A DNA stretch of 16,829 nucleotides from CAJMSU01 sp964650315 (GCA_964650315.1 CAZYQE010000013.1:1-16829); one strand, 5' to 3'; counted from the stretch's first letter, positions 1 through 6,980 are shown. Made by a program: numbers and translations. Notes: generated from the letters alone by a model not told the origin.

Positions 1-516
1 ATATTAAAGATGCCAGAATGGAAAGATCCAAAATTTAGTGGATTATTAACATCAAATATATGGAAAAGTAATTATGAAAATATTAATAAAATAATAAATA
101 TGCCAGAATGGGAAGATCCAAAATTTAGTGGATTATTAACATCAAATATATGGAAAAGTAATTATGAAAATATTAATAAAATAATAAATATGCCTTATTG
201 GAAAGAACAAAAATATCAACATTTATTAGTACCATCTATCTTTTCAATTTCTATATCTAAAATAGAAAAAGGTATTGAATTGTTTAAGAAATATGATATT
301 GATGAATATATAACTAATAGATGTTTAAGGCATAAAATGTCTAACTTAGAGAATTTAATAAATTATTTAGTGGAAAATGATCTGCCATTATTAGAGACTA
401 CAGAAGAAGGTAAATATAAACTTAATTCTGTTCTTAGTTGTGAAAAAGGACAATTAAAGAAGAAATTTGGTATTGATATAGATAATTTAGAAAAGAAGGG
501 TGGTAGGTCTTTATAA
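1..516 (+). CDS. 30-residue tandem-repeat protein of unknown function (5' end outside window)
   Basis: The frame is open to the left edge: positions 1-9 read Ile-Leu-Lys with no stop, and Ile-Leu-Lys resembles the end of a preceding repeat unit. The ATG at 10 is therefore probably internal. The visible part has two almost identical 30-residue units (MPEW-DPKFSGLLTSNIW...NINKIIN) and a third diverged unit starting MPYWKEQKYQHLLVPSIF. A non-repeated, mostly helical-looking C-terminal part of about 80 residues ends in a Lys-rich LKKKFGID segment. No signal peptide or membrane segment is visible in this part, so it is probably cytoplasmic. The stop overlaps the start of the next gene (TAATG), suggesting translational coupling. 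I do not recognise a named family. Repeats with conserved Pro-Trp and Leu-Leu positions suggest a helical-repeat scaffold, which is inference. Confidence 0.7.
   Translation: MLKMPEWKDPKFSGLLTSNIWKSNYENINKIINMPEWEDPKFSGLLTSNIWKSNYENINKIINMPYWKEQKYQHLLVPSIFSISISKIEKGIELFKKYDIDEYITNRCLRHKMSNLENLINYLVENDLPLLETTEEGKYKLNSVLSCEKGQLKKKFGIDIDNLEKKGGRSL
10..189 (+). repeat. Two-copy 90-bp in-frame tandem repeat
   Basis: Units 10-99 and 100-189 differ at one base by eye: A at 22 versus G at 112, changing Lys to Glu. The period is 90 bp, exactly 30 codons. The following unit from 190 keeps the same protein pattern but is strongly diverged in DNA. The two units therefore look like a recent duplication or gene conversion inside an older repeat array. 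Confidence 0.93.
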
Positions 517-767
517 TGGATTTTGATAAATATGAATCTGATGTAATTAAAAATATAGATAAAGATAATATGAATAAAATAATTGAGTTTTTAAAGAGTA
601 AAAATTGTGATTATATTAAAGAATTATTAGATGATTATTTAGACTTATTTACTTTTGATTATGATGAGTTTGTGGATAAATATAATAAATTGAATGATAA
701 ATATCCTAATTATTTGGAATTAGTAAAAGATGATATGAATCTTTTAGAGGAATTTTATATTATTTAA
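516..767 (+). CDS. Small acidic protein of unknown function
   Basis: An 83-residue protein rich in Asp, Lys, Tyr and Leu (DYLDLFTFDYDEF, DKYPNYLELVKDD). It has no Cys pair, signal peptide or membrane segment and looks helical and cytoplasmic. The ATG shares one base with the TAA of the upstream repeat gene, and a purine-rich AAGAAGGG lies about 18 bases upstream. It ends 11 bases before the ABC-F gene, so the three genes are probably co-transcribed. I do not recognise the family. Codon use matches its neighbours, so it is probably a real gene. Confidence 0.65.
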   Translation: MDFDKYESDVIKNIDKDNMNKIIEFLKSKNCDYIKELLDDYLDLFTFDYDEFVDKYNKLNDKYPNYLELVKDDMNLLEEFYII

Positions 768-778
768 AGGGTGATAAA

Positions 779-2365
779 ATGATACAAGTTAGTAATGTTA
801 GTTTAAAATTTGGAAAAAGAACATTATTTGAAGATGTTAATATAAAGTTTACTGAGGGTAATTGTTATGGATTAATAGGTGCTAATGGTAGTGGTAAATC
901 TACTTTTTTAAAACTATTATCTGGTGAGATTGATACTACTACTGGAGAAGTTACTATATCTAAAGATCAAAGATTATCTTTTTTAAGACAAGATCATTAT
1001 GAGTATGAAGAAGAAACTTTAATTAATGTTGTAATTAGAGGTAATGACAAATTATATTCTATTATGAGTGAGAAAGATAAATTATATTCTCAAAGTGAGT
1101 TTACTGAAGAAGAAGGAATGAGACTTGCTAACTTAGAAGCAGAGTTTTTAGAACTTGATGGTTGGAATGCAGAGTCTGATGCTGCAACCCTTCTTAATAA
1201 TTTAGGAATAGATACTTCTATGCATTATCAAAAAATGAAAGAAATACCAGTAAAATTAAGAGTTAAAGTTTTACTTGCACAAGCTTTATTTGGTAATCCT
1301 GATATATTATTATTAGATGAACCTACAAACAGTTTAGATATAGATGCAATTAAATGGTTAGAAGAATTTTTAATAGATTTTGATAATACGGTAATTATAG
1401 TTTCACATGATAGACATTTTTTAAATAAAGTATGTACTCATATTGCAGATATTGATTATGGAAAAATAAAACTTTATGTAGGTAATTATGATTTCTGGTA
1501 TGAATCTAGTGAATTATTACAAAAACAAATGAGAGATTCTAATAAAAAGAAAGAAGCTAAGATGAAAGAACTACAAGCATTCATAGATAGATTTAGTGCG
1601 AATGCTTCTAAAAGTAGACAGGCAACTTCCAGAAAGAAAATGTTAGATAAAATAGTATTAGATGAGATTGTTCCTTCATCTAGAAAATATCCATTTATTG
1701 ACTTTAAAATGGAAGATCATGGAAAAGAAATATTAACAGTAGAAAATTTAACTAAAGAAGTTGATGGTAAAAAAATATTAGACAATGTATCTTTTACTGT
1801 TAAAAAAGGTGATAGAATATGTGTAATTGCTGATGATGATATGGTTAAAACTACTTTGTTTAATATTTTAAGTGGTAGTGAAAAATATGATAACGGTACT
1901 ATAGAGTGGGGTACTACTATTAAGTATGGATATTTACCTCAAGATAATAGTGAATATTTTGATAGTAATAAAAATATTTTAGAATGGATAGAACAGTATT
2001 TTGATATAGATGATGAAACTGTACTTAGAGGTTTTTTAGGAAGAATGTTATTTTCTGGAGAAGATGTATTTAAAAAAGTAAATGTTTTATCAGGAGGGGA
2101 AAAAGCTAGATGTATGTTATCTAAGATTATGTTAGAAGAACCTAATTTCCTAATATTAGATGAACCTACTAACCATTTAGATCTAGAAAGTATTACTTCT
2201 TTAAATAAAGGTCTTTTAAGATTTAAAGGAGAAGTTATATTTACTACTCGTGATTATGAATTAAATGATACTTTATGTAATAGAGTAATCAAGATATTAG
2301 ATGATGGTAAAATTATTGATAAATATATTTCTTATGAAGAGTTTTTGGAAAAGGATAAAAATTAA
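779..2365 (+). CDS. ykpA: ABC-F family ATPase, YkpA/YbiT type
   Basis: A 528-residue protein with two ABC ATPase domains joined by a charged linker and no membrane segments, the ABC-F plan of soluble ribosome-associated ATPases. The N-terminus (MIQVSNVSLKFGKRTLFEDV) and the NYDFWYESS and FSANASKSRQATSRKKML segments match the YkpA group as I recall it. Domain 1 has an intact Walker A (GANGSGKST, 34-42), Walker B with DEPTN (Glu181) and the H-switch SHD (His210), but where LSGGE is expected it has IPVKLR (156-161). Domain 2 has an intact LSGGE (437-441) and DEPTNHLD, but a Walker A reading ADDDMVKTT (351-359) and Arg491 in place of the H-switch His. One composite ATP site looks competent and the other decayed. 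A TGATAAAATG start follows AAAGGGTG. The member's role is probably translation factor or ribosome rescue; antibiotic resistance is not implied. Confidence 0.92.
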   Translation: MIQVSNVSLKFGKRTLFEDVNIKFTEGNCYGLIGANGSGKSTFLKLLSGEIDTTTGEVTISKDQRLSFLRQDHYEYEEETLINVVIRGNDKLYSIMSEKDKLYSQSEFTEEEGMRLANLEAEFLELDGWNAESDAATLLNNLGIDTSMHYQKMKEIPVKLRVKVLLAQALFGNPDILLLDEPTNSLDIDAIKWLEEFLIDFDNTVIIVSHDRHFLNKVCTHIADIDYGKIKLYVGNYDFWYESSELLQKQMRDSNKKKEAKMKELQAFIDRFSANASKSRQATSRKKMLDKIVLDEIVPSSRKYPFIDFKMEDHGKEILTVENLTKEVDGKKILDNVSFTVKKGDRICVIADDDMVKTTLFNILSGSEKYDNGTIEWGTTIKYGYLPQDNSEYFDSNKNILEWIEQYFDIDDETVLRGFLGRMLFSGEDVFKKVNVLSGGEKARCMLSKIMLEEPNFLILDEPTNHLDLESITSLNKGLLRFKGEVIFTTRDYELNDTLCNRVIKILDDGKIIDKYISYEEFLEKDKN

Positions 2366-2393
2366 TTTATAACTATAAAAAATAGTATTGTTA

Positions 2394-2402
2394 TGCTATA
2401 AT
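2394..2402 (+). promoter_or_regulatory. Extended -10 promoter for the thioredoxin-like gene
   Basis: TGCTATAAT is a full extended -10 hexamer. No good -35 is seen 16-18 bases upstream. Transcription would start near 2409, just before the GGAGGT at 2412-2417. The hexamer overlaps the ATG at 2401, which rules that codon out as the start. Confidence 0.65.
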
Positions 2403-2421
2403 GATAGTAGTGGAGGTATGT

Positions 2422-2949
2422 ATGAAAAATAATAAAATATTGTTAGGTTTACTTGTTGGATTGACTGTTATAGTTGTATTAGTTGTAGCTTTTGTAGCTT
2501 CTAGTAATAATAATTCAGATAGTAATTCTTCAACTTATGATGCAAATGATATAGTATCTCGTGCTCAACAAGAAAGTCAAAGTATAAAAGATTCTGAAAA
2601 GAAAGATTTTATTGATATTGATATTAATAAATTTCAAGAATTTTATAATGGTAGTGATAATAAAATAGTATTATTTTCTAGACCAACTTGTGGTTATTGT
2701 CAAATTGCAGAGCCTATATTACAAAATATAATGTATAAATATAAATTTGATATTTATCATGTTAATACTGATAATATGAGTGAAGATGATTTTACTACTT
2801 TAAAAAATATTAATAGTGAATTTGATGGTTTTGGAACTCCTTTATTAGTAGTTGTATCTAATAATAAGATAGTTGATAAAGTATCTGGTTTAAATGATAT
2901 GAGTGGTTATAAGGAATTTTTTAAGAAATATAATTTTATTAAAAAGTAG
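2422..2949 (+). CDS. Membrane-anchored thioredoxin-like protein
   Basis: A 175-residue protein. Residues 5-27 form one hydrophobic segment after MKNNK, followed by a Ser/Asn-rich spacer (28-40) and a thioredoxin-fold domain with CGYC (Cys90, Cys93) and a GTP segment supplying the cis-proline (Pro140). It most likely sits outside the membrane and handles thiol-disulfide exchange; the direction (oxidation, reduction or isomerisation) cannot be told. I chose the ATG at 2422 because GGAGGT lies 4 bases upstream and because the in-frame ATG at 2401 falls inside the -10 element. The next gene starts 8 bases downstream, so the two form an operon. No partner such as DsbB or CcdA is seen nearby. Confidence 0.85.
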   Translation: MKNNKILLGLLVGLTVIVVLVVAFVASSNNNSDSNSSTYDANDIVSRAQQESQSIKDSEKKDFIDIDINKFQEFYNGSDNKIVLFSRPTCGYCQIAEPILQNIMYKYKFDIYHVNTDNMSEDDFTTLKNINSEFDGFGTPLLVVVSNNKIVDKVSGLNDMSGYKEFFKKYNFIKK

Positions 2950-2957
2950 GTGATTAT

Positions 2958-3407
2958 GTGGAGGACACTGTTTATGAACGTGTATTAAAATTTAAATATA
3001 AGTATCCATTTACAATAGGGTGGAGATTAAAGAAAAATTCAAGTATAGTGGAAAGACATTTAAACCCTGATGAAAAAGTATTATATGCGTTTATTGCACA
3101 AAAGAATGATAATCCACTTAATTTTATAACATCTGCTGTAGTAGTTCTTACTAATAAGAGATTATTAGTAGGAAGAAAAAGGGTAGTCTTTGGATATTTC
3201 TTAGATGCTATAACACCTGATATGTTTAATGATTTAAAAGTTTCTAGTGGTATTATTTGGGGTAAAATATATATAGATACCATTAAGGAATTAGTTACTC
3301 TATCTAATATATCTAAAGATGCTTTAAGAGAAATAGAGACTGCAATTTCTTCATATATGATGGAAGAAAAGAAAAAATATGTTGCGTCACCAAAGGAAGA
3401 AGATTAG
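2958..3407 (+). CDS. Bacterial PH-domain-like protein
   Basis: A 149-residue soluble protein. The central part (about 30-125) has the pattern of bacterial PH domains: NPDEKVLYAF, then a strand pair ending VVVLTNKRLLVGRK, later IIWGKIYIDTIKELVTL and a final helix. Such domains are usually membrane-associated or form oligomers, and the ligand is not known here. The start is GTG at 2958, inside ATGTG. The ATG two bases earlier is out of frame and reaches a stop after ten codons. The GTG sits 5 bases after AGGTG, the spacing used elsewhere in the window. It is the second gene of an operon with the thioredoxin-like protein and is closed by a terminator that overlaps its stop codon. Confidence 0.78.
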   Translation: MEDTVYERVLKFKYKYPFTIGWRLKKNSSIVERHLNPDEKVLYAFIAQKNDNPLNFITSAVVVLTNKRLLVGRKRVVFGYFLDAITPDMFNDLKVSSGIIWGKIYIDTIKELVTLSNISKDALREIETAISSYMMEEKKKYVASPKEED

Positions 3408-3426
3408 ACTTTATCTAATCTTTTTT
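3401..3426 (+). terminator. Intrinsic terminator after PH-domain gene
   Basis: An 8-bp stem (AGATTAGA / TCTAATCT) with a 5-base loop, followed by a run of T to 3426. The left arm contains the TAG stop at 3405-3407. Confidence 0.85.
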
Positions 3427-3429
3427 ATT

Positions 3430-3438
3430 TGATATAAT
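3430..3438 (+). promoter_or_regulatory. Extended -10 promoter for the 407-residue membrane-anchored protein
   Basis: TGATATAAT lies just downstream of the terminator T-run, with no clear -35. The predicted transcription start (near 3445) leaves a leader of only about 9 bases holding GGTGAT. Confidence 0.5.
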
Positions 3439-3453
3439 TTAATTGGTGATAGT

Positions 3454-4677
3454 ATGAAGAATATTATAAAATTATTTATATTAATAATTATAATAATTGT
3501 TATAGTGTATATGTTTTCTTTATTTAAGAAAGAGCATTCTATAAAATATAATAATGGAAAATATTTAATAACTGAAAATTATAAAAAAATAGATAAAGAA
3601 CATAATTATTATTTTACTATTAAGAATAAGAAAGATACTTTTTCTTTTATATATAAAAATAGTAATAATAAAAAAAGAATAATTAATAAAATTAATAGTT
3701 ATAAATATAATAATTTAAAATGTATTTTACCTGTTTATAAAAATAATAGTGTTTCTGATATATATTGTTTATTAGATAATAAGCAAGTTAGTTCTTCTTA
3801 TTTAAAAGAAATAAGAAATAAAAGTTTTAATAAAGTATTAAAAGAAGTTAAAAAAGATAATTATAAATTAGATATTTTAAAAAGTAGTAATAAAAAAGTT
3901 AATAAAGATTATATTTCTATATATCAAAATAATTTAAATAATTATAAATATGTAGTATGGTCTTATAAAGGTATATATGTAATAGATAATAAAAATATAT
4001 TAAAAAAGAAGTTTTTAAAGAAAGATAAATATGATAATAATTTATCTAGTTTAGTTGGTAATTATTATGTAATTATTAATACTGATTTATCTAGTGATAA
4101 TATTGAATATAGAGAATTATTTGTATATGATTTAATTAAAGATAAAGACTTTGTTATTAAACTTAAATATAAGTTGTCTATTAATACTTATATAAATGGT
4201 GTATATAATAATTTACTTTATTTAACAGATAATGATAGTAAGATACAATATAGTATAGATCCAAAGACTAAGAGTATTAAAAAAGTTGGAAATAGACATA
4301 GTGGATTTATTAATTATAGTAATGATAAGAAAAATATAGTTAGAAGAAATAAAGATAATATATTTGATTATAATGTTAAAAATAAAAAGATATCTAAATT
4401 ATATGGAGATGTAATTATTAAGAAGTATAAATCTATCTATTATTTTAGAACTAAAGATGGTAGAGTATATCAAATAATTAATAATAATTATAATAATCCG
4501 GTTTTATTATTTAAAGTAATTGATATGAAGGAATGGAAATTATATAATAATTCAATGTCTTTTATATCAGATAATTTAGTATATTCATATGATTGTACTT
4601 ATGGTTTAAAAGAAGTTATTTTAAATAATGAATTTAGATATAATAGTAAAAATATTTATGATTTTATAAAGAAGTAA
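3454..4677 (+). CDS. Membrane-anchored Lys/Asn/Tyr-rich protein of unknown function
   Basis: A 407-residue protein. MKNIIK is followed by one long Ile-rich hydrophobic segment (about 7-24), then a large basic region very rich in Lys, Asn, Tyr and Ile, presumably exposed outside the membrane. Alternating short strand-like segments, such as YKYVVWSYKGIYVIDNKN and SIYYFRTKDGRVYQII, could fit a beta-propeller or other all-beta fold, which is inference only. Three Cys residues occur with no clear motif. The gene has its own promoter and terminator, so it is monocistronic. Its third positions are almost entirely A/T and its composition is more extreme than its neighbours. I do not recognise a family. 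It is unlikely to be spurious, because an open frame of this length with a good start signal and hydrophobic leader is not expected by chance. Confidence 0.75.
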   Translation: MKNIIKLFILIIIIIVIVYMFSLFKKEHSIKYNNGKYLITENYKKIDKEHNYYFTIKNKKDTFSFIYKNSNNKKRIINKINSYKYNNLKCILPVYKNNSVSDIYCLLDNKQVSSSYLKEIRNKSFNKVLKEVKKDNYKLDILKSSNKKVNKDYISIYQNNLNNYKYVVWSYKGIYVIDNKNILKKKFLKKDKYDNNLSSLVGNYYVIINTDLSSDNIEYRELFVYDLIKDKDFVIKLKYKLSINTYINGVYNNLLYLTDNDSKIQYSIDPKTKSIKKVGNRHSGFINYSNDKKNIVRRNKDNIFDYNVKNKKISKLYGDVIIKKYKSIYYFRTKDGRVYQIINNNYNNPVLLFKVIDMKEWKLYNNSMSFISDNLVYSYDCTYGLKEVILNNEFRYNSKNIYDFIKK

Positions 4678-4692
4678 TAACTTCTTTTTTTT
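4668..4692 (+). terminator. Intrinsic terminator after the 407-residue protein gene
   Basis: An 8-bp stem (AAAGAAGT / ACTTCTTT) with loop AATA and a T-run to 4692. The left arm contains the last codons and the loop side contains the TAA stop. Confidence 0.8.
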
Positions 4693-4706
4693 ATCATATA
4701 ATTATA

Positions 4707-4735
4707 TTGAAATTTTTTTATATATTTGGTATACT
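4707..4735 (+). promoter_or_regulatory. Promoter of the tRNA-Cys/tRNA-Gly operon
   Basis: TTGAAA (4707-4712), a 17-base spacer and TATACT (4730-4735), with TG at -15/-14. This is the only promoter driving rightward genes in the window with both elements near consensus at ideal spacing. The predicted start is about 4742, a few bases before tRNA-Cys. Confidence 0.8.
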
Positions 4736-4747
4736 TTATTACGAGAT

Positions 4748-4821
4748 GGGGCTTTAGCCAAGTGGTAAGGCGTGGGTCTGCAACACCCTGATCACCGGTT
4801 CAAATCCGGTAGGCCCCTCCA
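4748..4821 (+). tRNA. tRNA-Cys (anticodon GCA)
   Basis: A 74-base cloverleaf with CCA encoded. The acceptor is GGGGCTT/AGGCCCC (one T-G pair) and the discriminator is T73, expected for Cys. The T stem is ACCGG/CCGGT with loop TTCAAAT, and the anticodon loop CTGCAAC has GCA at 4780-4782. The outer pair of the anticodon stem is T-T, a small irregularity. Confidence 0.95.
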
Positions 4822-4829
4822 TTTTTTTT

Positions 4830-4904
4830 GCGGATGTAGTTTAGTGGTTAGAATACGACCTTGCCAAGGTTGTGACGGGGATTCGATTTCCCTCATCCGC
4901 TCCA
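4830..4904 (+). tRNA. tRNA-Gly (anticodon GCC)
   Basis: A 75-base cloverleaf with CCA encoded. The acceptor is GCGGATG/CATCCGC, and the anticodon loop TTGCCAA has GCC at 4863-4865. It is separated from tRNA-Cys by exactly eight T residues, so the two are presumably one transcript. Confidence 0.95.
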
Positions 4905-4914
4905 AGAAGATATT

Positions 4915-4933
4915 AGCTTATTAAAGCTTTTTT
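4915..4933 (+). terminator. Probable terminator of the tRNA operon
   Basis: AGCTT / AAGCT with loop ATTA, followed by six T residues. The stem is only 5 bp, so this is weaker than the other terminators here. Confidence 0.55.
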
Positions 4934-4958
4934 ATTTTGTATAAAAACTTAATATGTA

Positions 4959-4967
4959 TGTTATAAT
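4959..4967 (+). promoter_or_regulatory. Extended -10 promoter for the hydrolase-fusion gene
   Basis: TGTTATAAT. The only -35-like match (TTGTAT, 4937-4942) is 19 bases upstream. The predicted start is near 4974, just ahead of GAGGTG at 4978-4983. Confidence 0.6.
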
Positions 4968-4991
4968 GTTTATAGTAGAGGTGTTGGTATT

Positions 4992-5996
4992 ATGATAGTA
5001 ACAATTTGTAGTAATATAGCTCTTATAAATTTTTTACATATAATAAGAGAAGCATTACTTATTATACAAATAGCTGGTCCTATTGTATTAATTCTATCTT
5101 TATATATCAACTTTACAAGGGGAACTGTTAATCCTGATAATTCTAGTAATGGAAAAATTAATAAAAAAATCATGAATTCTATAATTGCGACAGTATTATT
5201 ATTCTTTCTACCATTTATATTTAATTTAGTCATGATAATATTAGAAAATAGTGGTATTGCACCTGCAGTTGATTTAGGAACTTGTTGGGAAGAATCAGAA
5301 AGATACTATAAAATACAGGATAATACTTATAAAGATCCAGGTAAAAAAGAGAATAAAGGTAAACTTCAAACTGATACAAGTGTTTCTAATACAACTGTTA
5401 GTAAAAAATCTGTAAAAAAGATTAAACAAAAATCAAAATCTAAAAAGAAAAAGAAAAAAACTGTTAAGAATGGTAAAAAGCATAAACTTAGTAAGAAAGA
5501 TGCTAAATACTTAGCTGCTATTTGTATGAGAGAACAAGGTTCAATAGCAGGAATGAAAGGTGAAGCACATTTAATAGTTAATAGATATGAATTATTTGGT
5601 AAAAATTATTCATCTATTGTTGATTATGTAAAGCATTCTGGTTGGTTTGGTCACAGAAGTGTTACGCCATCAAATAATAAAAAAGCTATTAATGTTGTTG
5701 AATCTATAATAGAAAAAGGTAATAGAGAAATACCAGTTTATGTAGATGAACATGATTGTTGGTTCTGTAATTCAAAACCTTGTAAGCAGAATAGTAATAA
5801 AGGAGATATATGTACAATAACAGGTGGTCATAGTAGATCTTATATAACTAACAGAAGACATTATCATCAGGATAAAACGAAGATTACAAATGTTTACGGT
5901 TCTAAATATACCTTCTATTATTTTCCAGCTTCTAATTCTGATCCTTTTGGTTATACAAAAGCCGCATATAATAAGTGGAAAGCAATGAATAAGTAG
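4992..5996 (+). CDS. Two-TM membrane module fused to a SleB-like cell-wall hydrolase domain
   Basis: A 334-residue protein. Residues about 12-40 and 60-85 are hydrophobic segments joined by a short polar loop. Their pattern (IQIAGPIVLILSLYINFTRG, then IATVLLFFLPFIFNLVMII) resembles small two-helix TrbC/VirB2-like membrane proteins. Next comes a spacer with an extremely Lys-rich stretch (139-168, including a run of six Lys), then a C-terminal domain (about 169-330). In it, AAICMREQGS supplies a likely catalytic Glu181, followed by KGEAHLIVNRY, a Cys-rich DEHDCWFC...CKQN...DIC part and SDPFGY near the end. This fits the SleB-type (hydrolase_2) lytic enzymes, which cleave peptidoglycan glycan strands. 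The hydrolase part probably acts on the wall outside the membrane. It has its own promoter and is followed after 8 bases by a second anchored protein. Exact substrate unknown; it could be a divergent, inactive relative. Confidence 0.75.
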   Translation: MIVTICSNIALINFLHIIREALLIIQIAGPIVLILSLYINFTRGTVNPDNSSNGKINKKIMNSIIATVLLFFLPFIFNLVMIILENSGIAPAVDLGTCWEESERYYKIQDNTYKDPGKKENKGKLQTDTSVSNTTVSKKSVKKIKQKSKSKKKKKKTVKNGKKHKLSKKDAKYLAAICMREQGSIAGMKGEAHLIVNRYELFGKNYSSIVDYVKHSGWFGHRSVTPSNNKKAINVVESIIEKGNREIPVYVDEHDCWFCNSKPCKQNSNKGDICTITGGHSRSYITNRRHYHQDKTKITNVYGSKYTFYYFPASNSDPFGYTKAAYNKWKAMNK

Positions 5997-6004
5997 GTGA
6001 TTAT

Positions 6005-6580
6005 ATGGAATTTATATATAAACATAAAAAAATATTATTAATATTAGGTGTTTTAATAATAGTTATTCTACTTTTTATATTAAATAGATTTGATATAACA
6101 GATTATTTATCTGAAAAAGGATTTGTAGAGTATGATGAAGCTACTTATTATAAAAAAATATCTAAATTAACTAAAAAAGAATATGATAATAGGGTTAAAA
6201 ATAATATACAAGCAGAATATGATTATTTATATTTTGGTTTAGGTACATATCACTTATCTGAAGAAATAGGTGTATATGATGAAGATGTTGACTTATATTA
6301 CATTGGTGAGTATAATTATAGAACTGGTATAACTAGTTATACTATAAGAGGGGAATATTATTCTACTGTAATTCAATTTAATGGAAAGTATAATACTAAT
6401 AATAAAAAATTTACATGTAAGCCATTATTACATCATGATATAGAATATGATAATGATATTATTACTACAGTATGTAATCTTTCTAAATATCATACAGTTA
6501 GACTTAATAATAAAGCTTATAAATTAATAGATGATGAAGAAGTTTTAAATAAAGTAATTAATAATACAGAAGAAGAGTAA
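6005..6580 (+). CDS. Small membrane-anchored protein of unknown function
   Basis: A 191-residue protein. MEFIYKHKK is followed by one hydrophobic segment (about 10-26), then a Tyr/Asp/Glu-rich domain of about 160 residues with several predicted strands (GITSYTIRGEYYSTVIQFNGKY) and two Cys residues (in FTCKP and TVCNL) that could pair outside the cell. It starts 8 bases after the hydrolase-fusion gene behind AGGTGATTAT, so it is co-transcribed and may act with it at the cell surface. I do not recognise the family. Confidence 0.72.
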   Translation: MEFIYKHKKILLILGVLIIVILLFILNRFDITDYLSEKGFVEYDEATYYKKISKLTKKEYDNRVKNNIQAEYDYLYFGLGTYHLSEEIGVYDEDVDLYYIGEYNYRTGITSYTIRGEYYSTVIQFNGKYNTNNKKFTCKPLLHHDIEYDNDIITTVCNLSKYHTVRLNNKAYKLIDDEEVLNKVINNTEEE

Positions 6581-6583
6581 TAA

Positions 6584-6607
6584 AAAAACAACCATATGGT
6601 TGTTTTT
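6584..6607. terminator. Bidirectional terminator between convergent genes
   Basis: A 10-bp stem (AAAAACAACC / GGTTGTTTTT) with loop ATAT. The A-run on the left and T-run on the right make it usable from both strands. It fills the gap between the stops at 6580 and 6609. Confidence 0.88.
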
Positions 6608-6608
6608 A

Positions 6609-6980
6609 TTATAAATGTTTTAGTAATAGTGTTAAAAAATCTAATAGACCAATATAATCTTTATTTAATATACCTGCAACTTTAGCATAATACGAATTAA
6701 TACTAACAGGTATAAATAGTGTTAATAGTATTAAACATATAAATAATAACCATTTATGATTAATTTTATTCTTTTTCTTTAATGTTACTATTAGAGATAC
6801 TATCCAAATAGATAATACAATTATAATATTTATTAATAGTATATATAAAGTACCTTGATTTCCATCTATATTTTTATCGCTATATGAAGTAACTAAAATA
6901 CTAAAATCAAAACCTTTAGAAATAGCTAAAATTAAAGATATTAGGAAAACTATAATATAAAATATTTTGTATTTTTTCAT
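6609..6980 (-). CDS. Three-TM membrane protein of unknown function
   Basis: A 123-residue protein with hydrophobic segments at about 6-21, 46-66 and 77-95, separated by a polar loop (YSDKNIDGNQGT) and a Lys-rich loop (KKKNKINHK). No catalytic motif is visible. GAGGTGATATT precedes the ATG on the minus strand. It is monocistronic and convergent with the upstream operon. It is probably a real but lineage-specific membrane protein. Confidence 0.65.
   Translation of the reverse strand: MKKYKIFYIIVFLISLILAISKGFDFSILVTSYSDKNIDGNQGTLYILLINIIIVLSIWIVSLIVTLKKKNKINHKWLLFICLILLTLFIPVSINSYYAKVAGILNKDYIGLLDFLTLLLKHL

Noticed and set aside
10..189. CRISPR-like repeat
   Set aside because: There are two directly abutting 90-bp units without spacers, in frame with a protein.
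2372..2386. ACTAT/ATAGT hairpin after the ABC-F gene as a terminator
   Set aside because: The stem is 5 bp of mostly A-T pairs with no T-run after it. Where ABC-F transcription ends is not clear.
2401..2421. Upstream ATG start for the thioredoxin-like protein
   Set aside because: It overlaps the TATAAT of the likely promoter, and GGAGGT precedes the ATG at 2422.
2972..3283. Minus-strand open frame of about 100 codons opposite the PH-domain gene
   Set aside because: It lies wholly opposite a gene with a good ribosome binding site and family pattern, and shows no start signal or recognisable protein.
4970..5233. Minus-strand open frame opposite the membrane part of the hydrolase fusion
   Set aside because: It is hydrophobic only because it mirrors a TM-coding region, and has no ribosome binding site.
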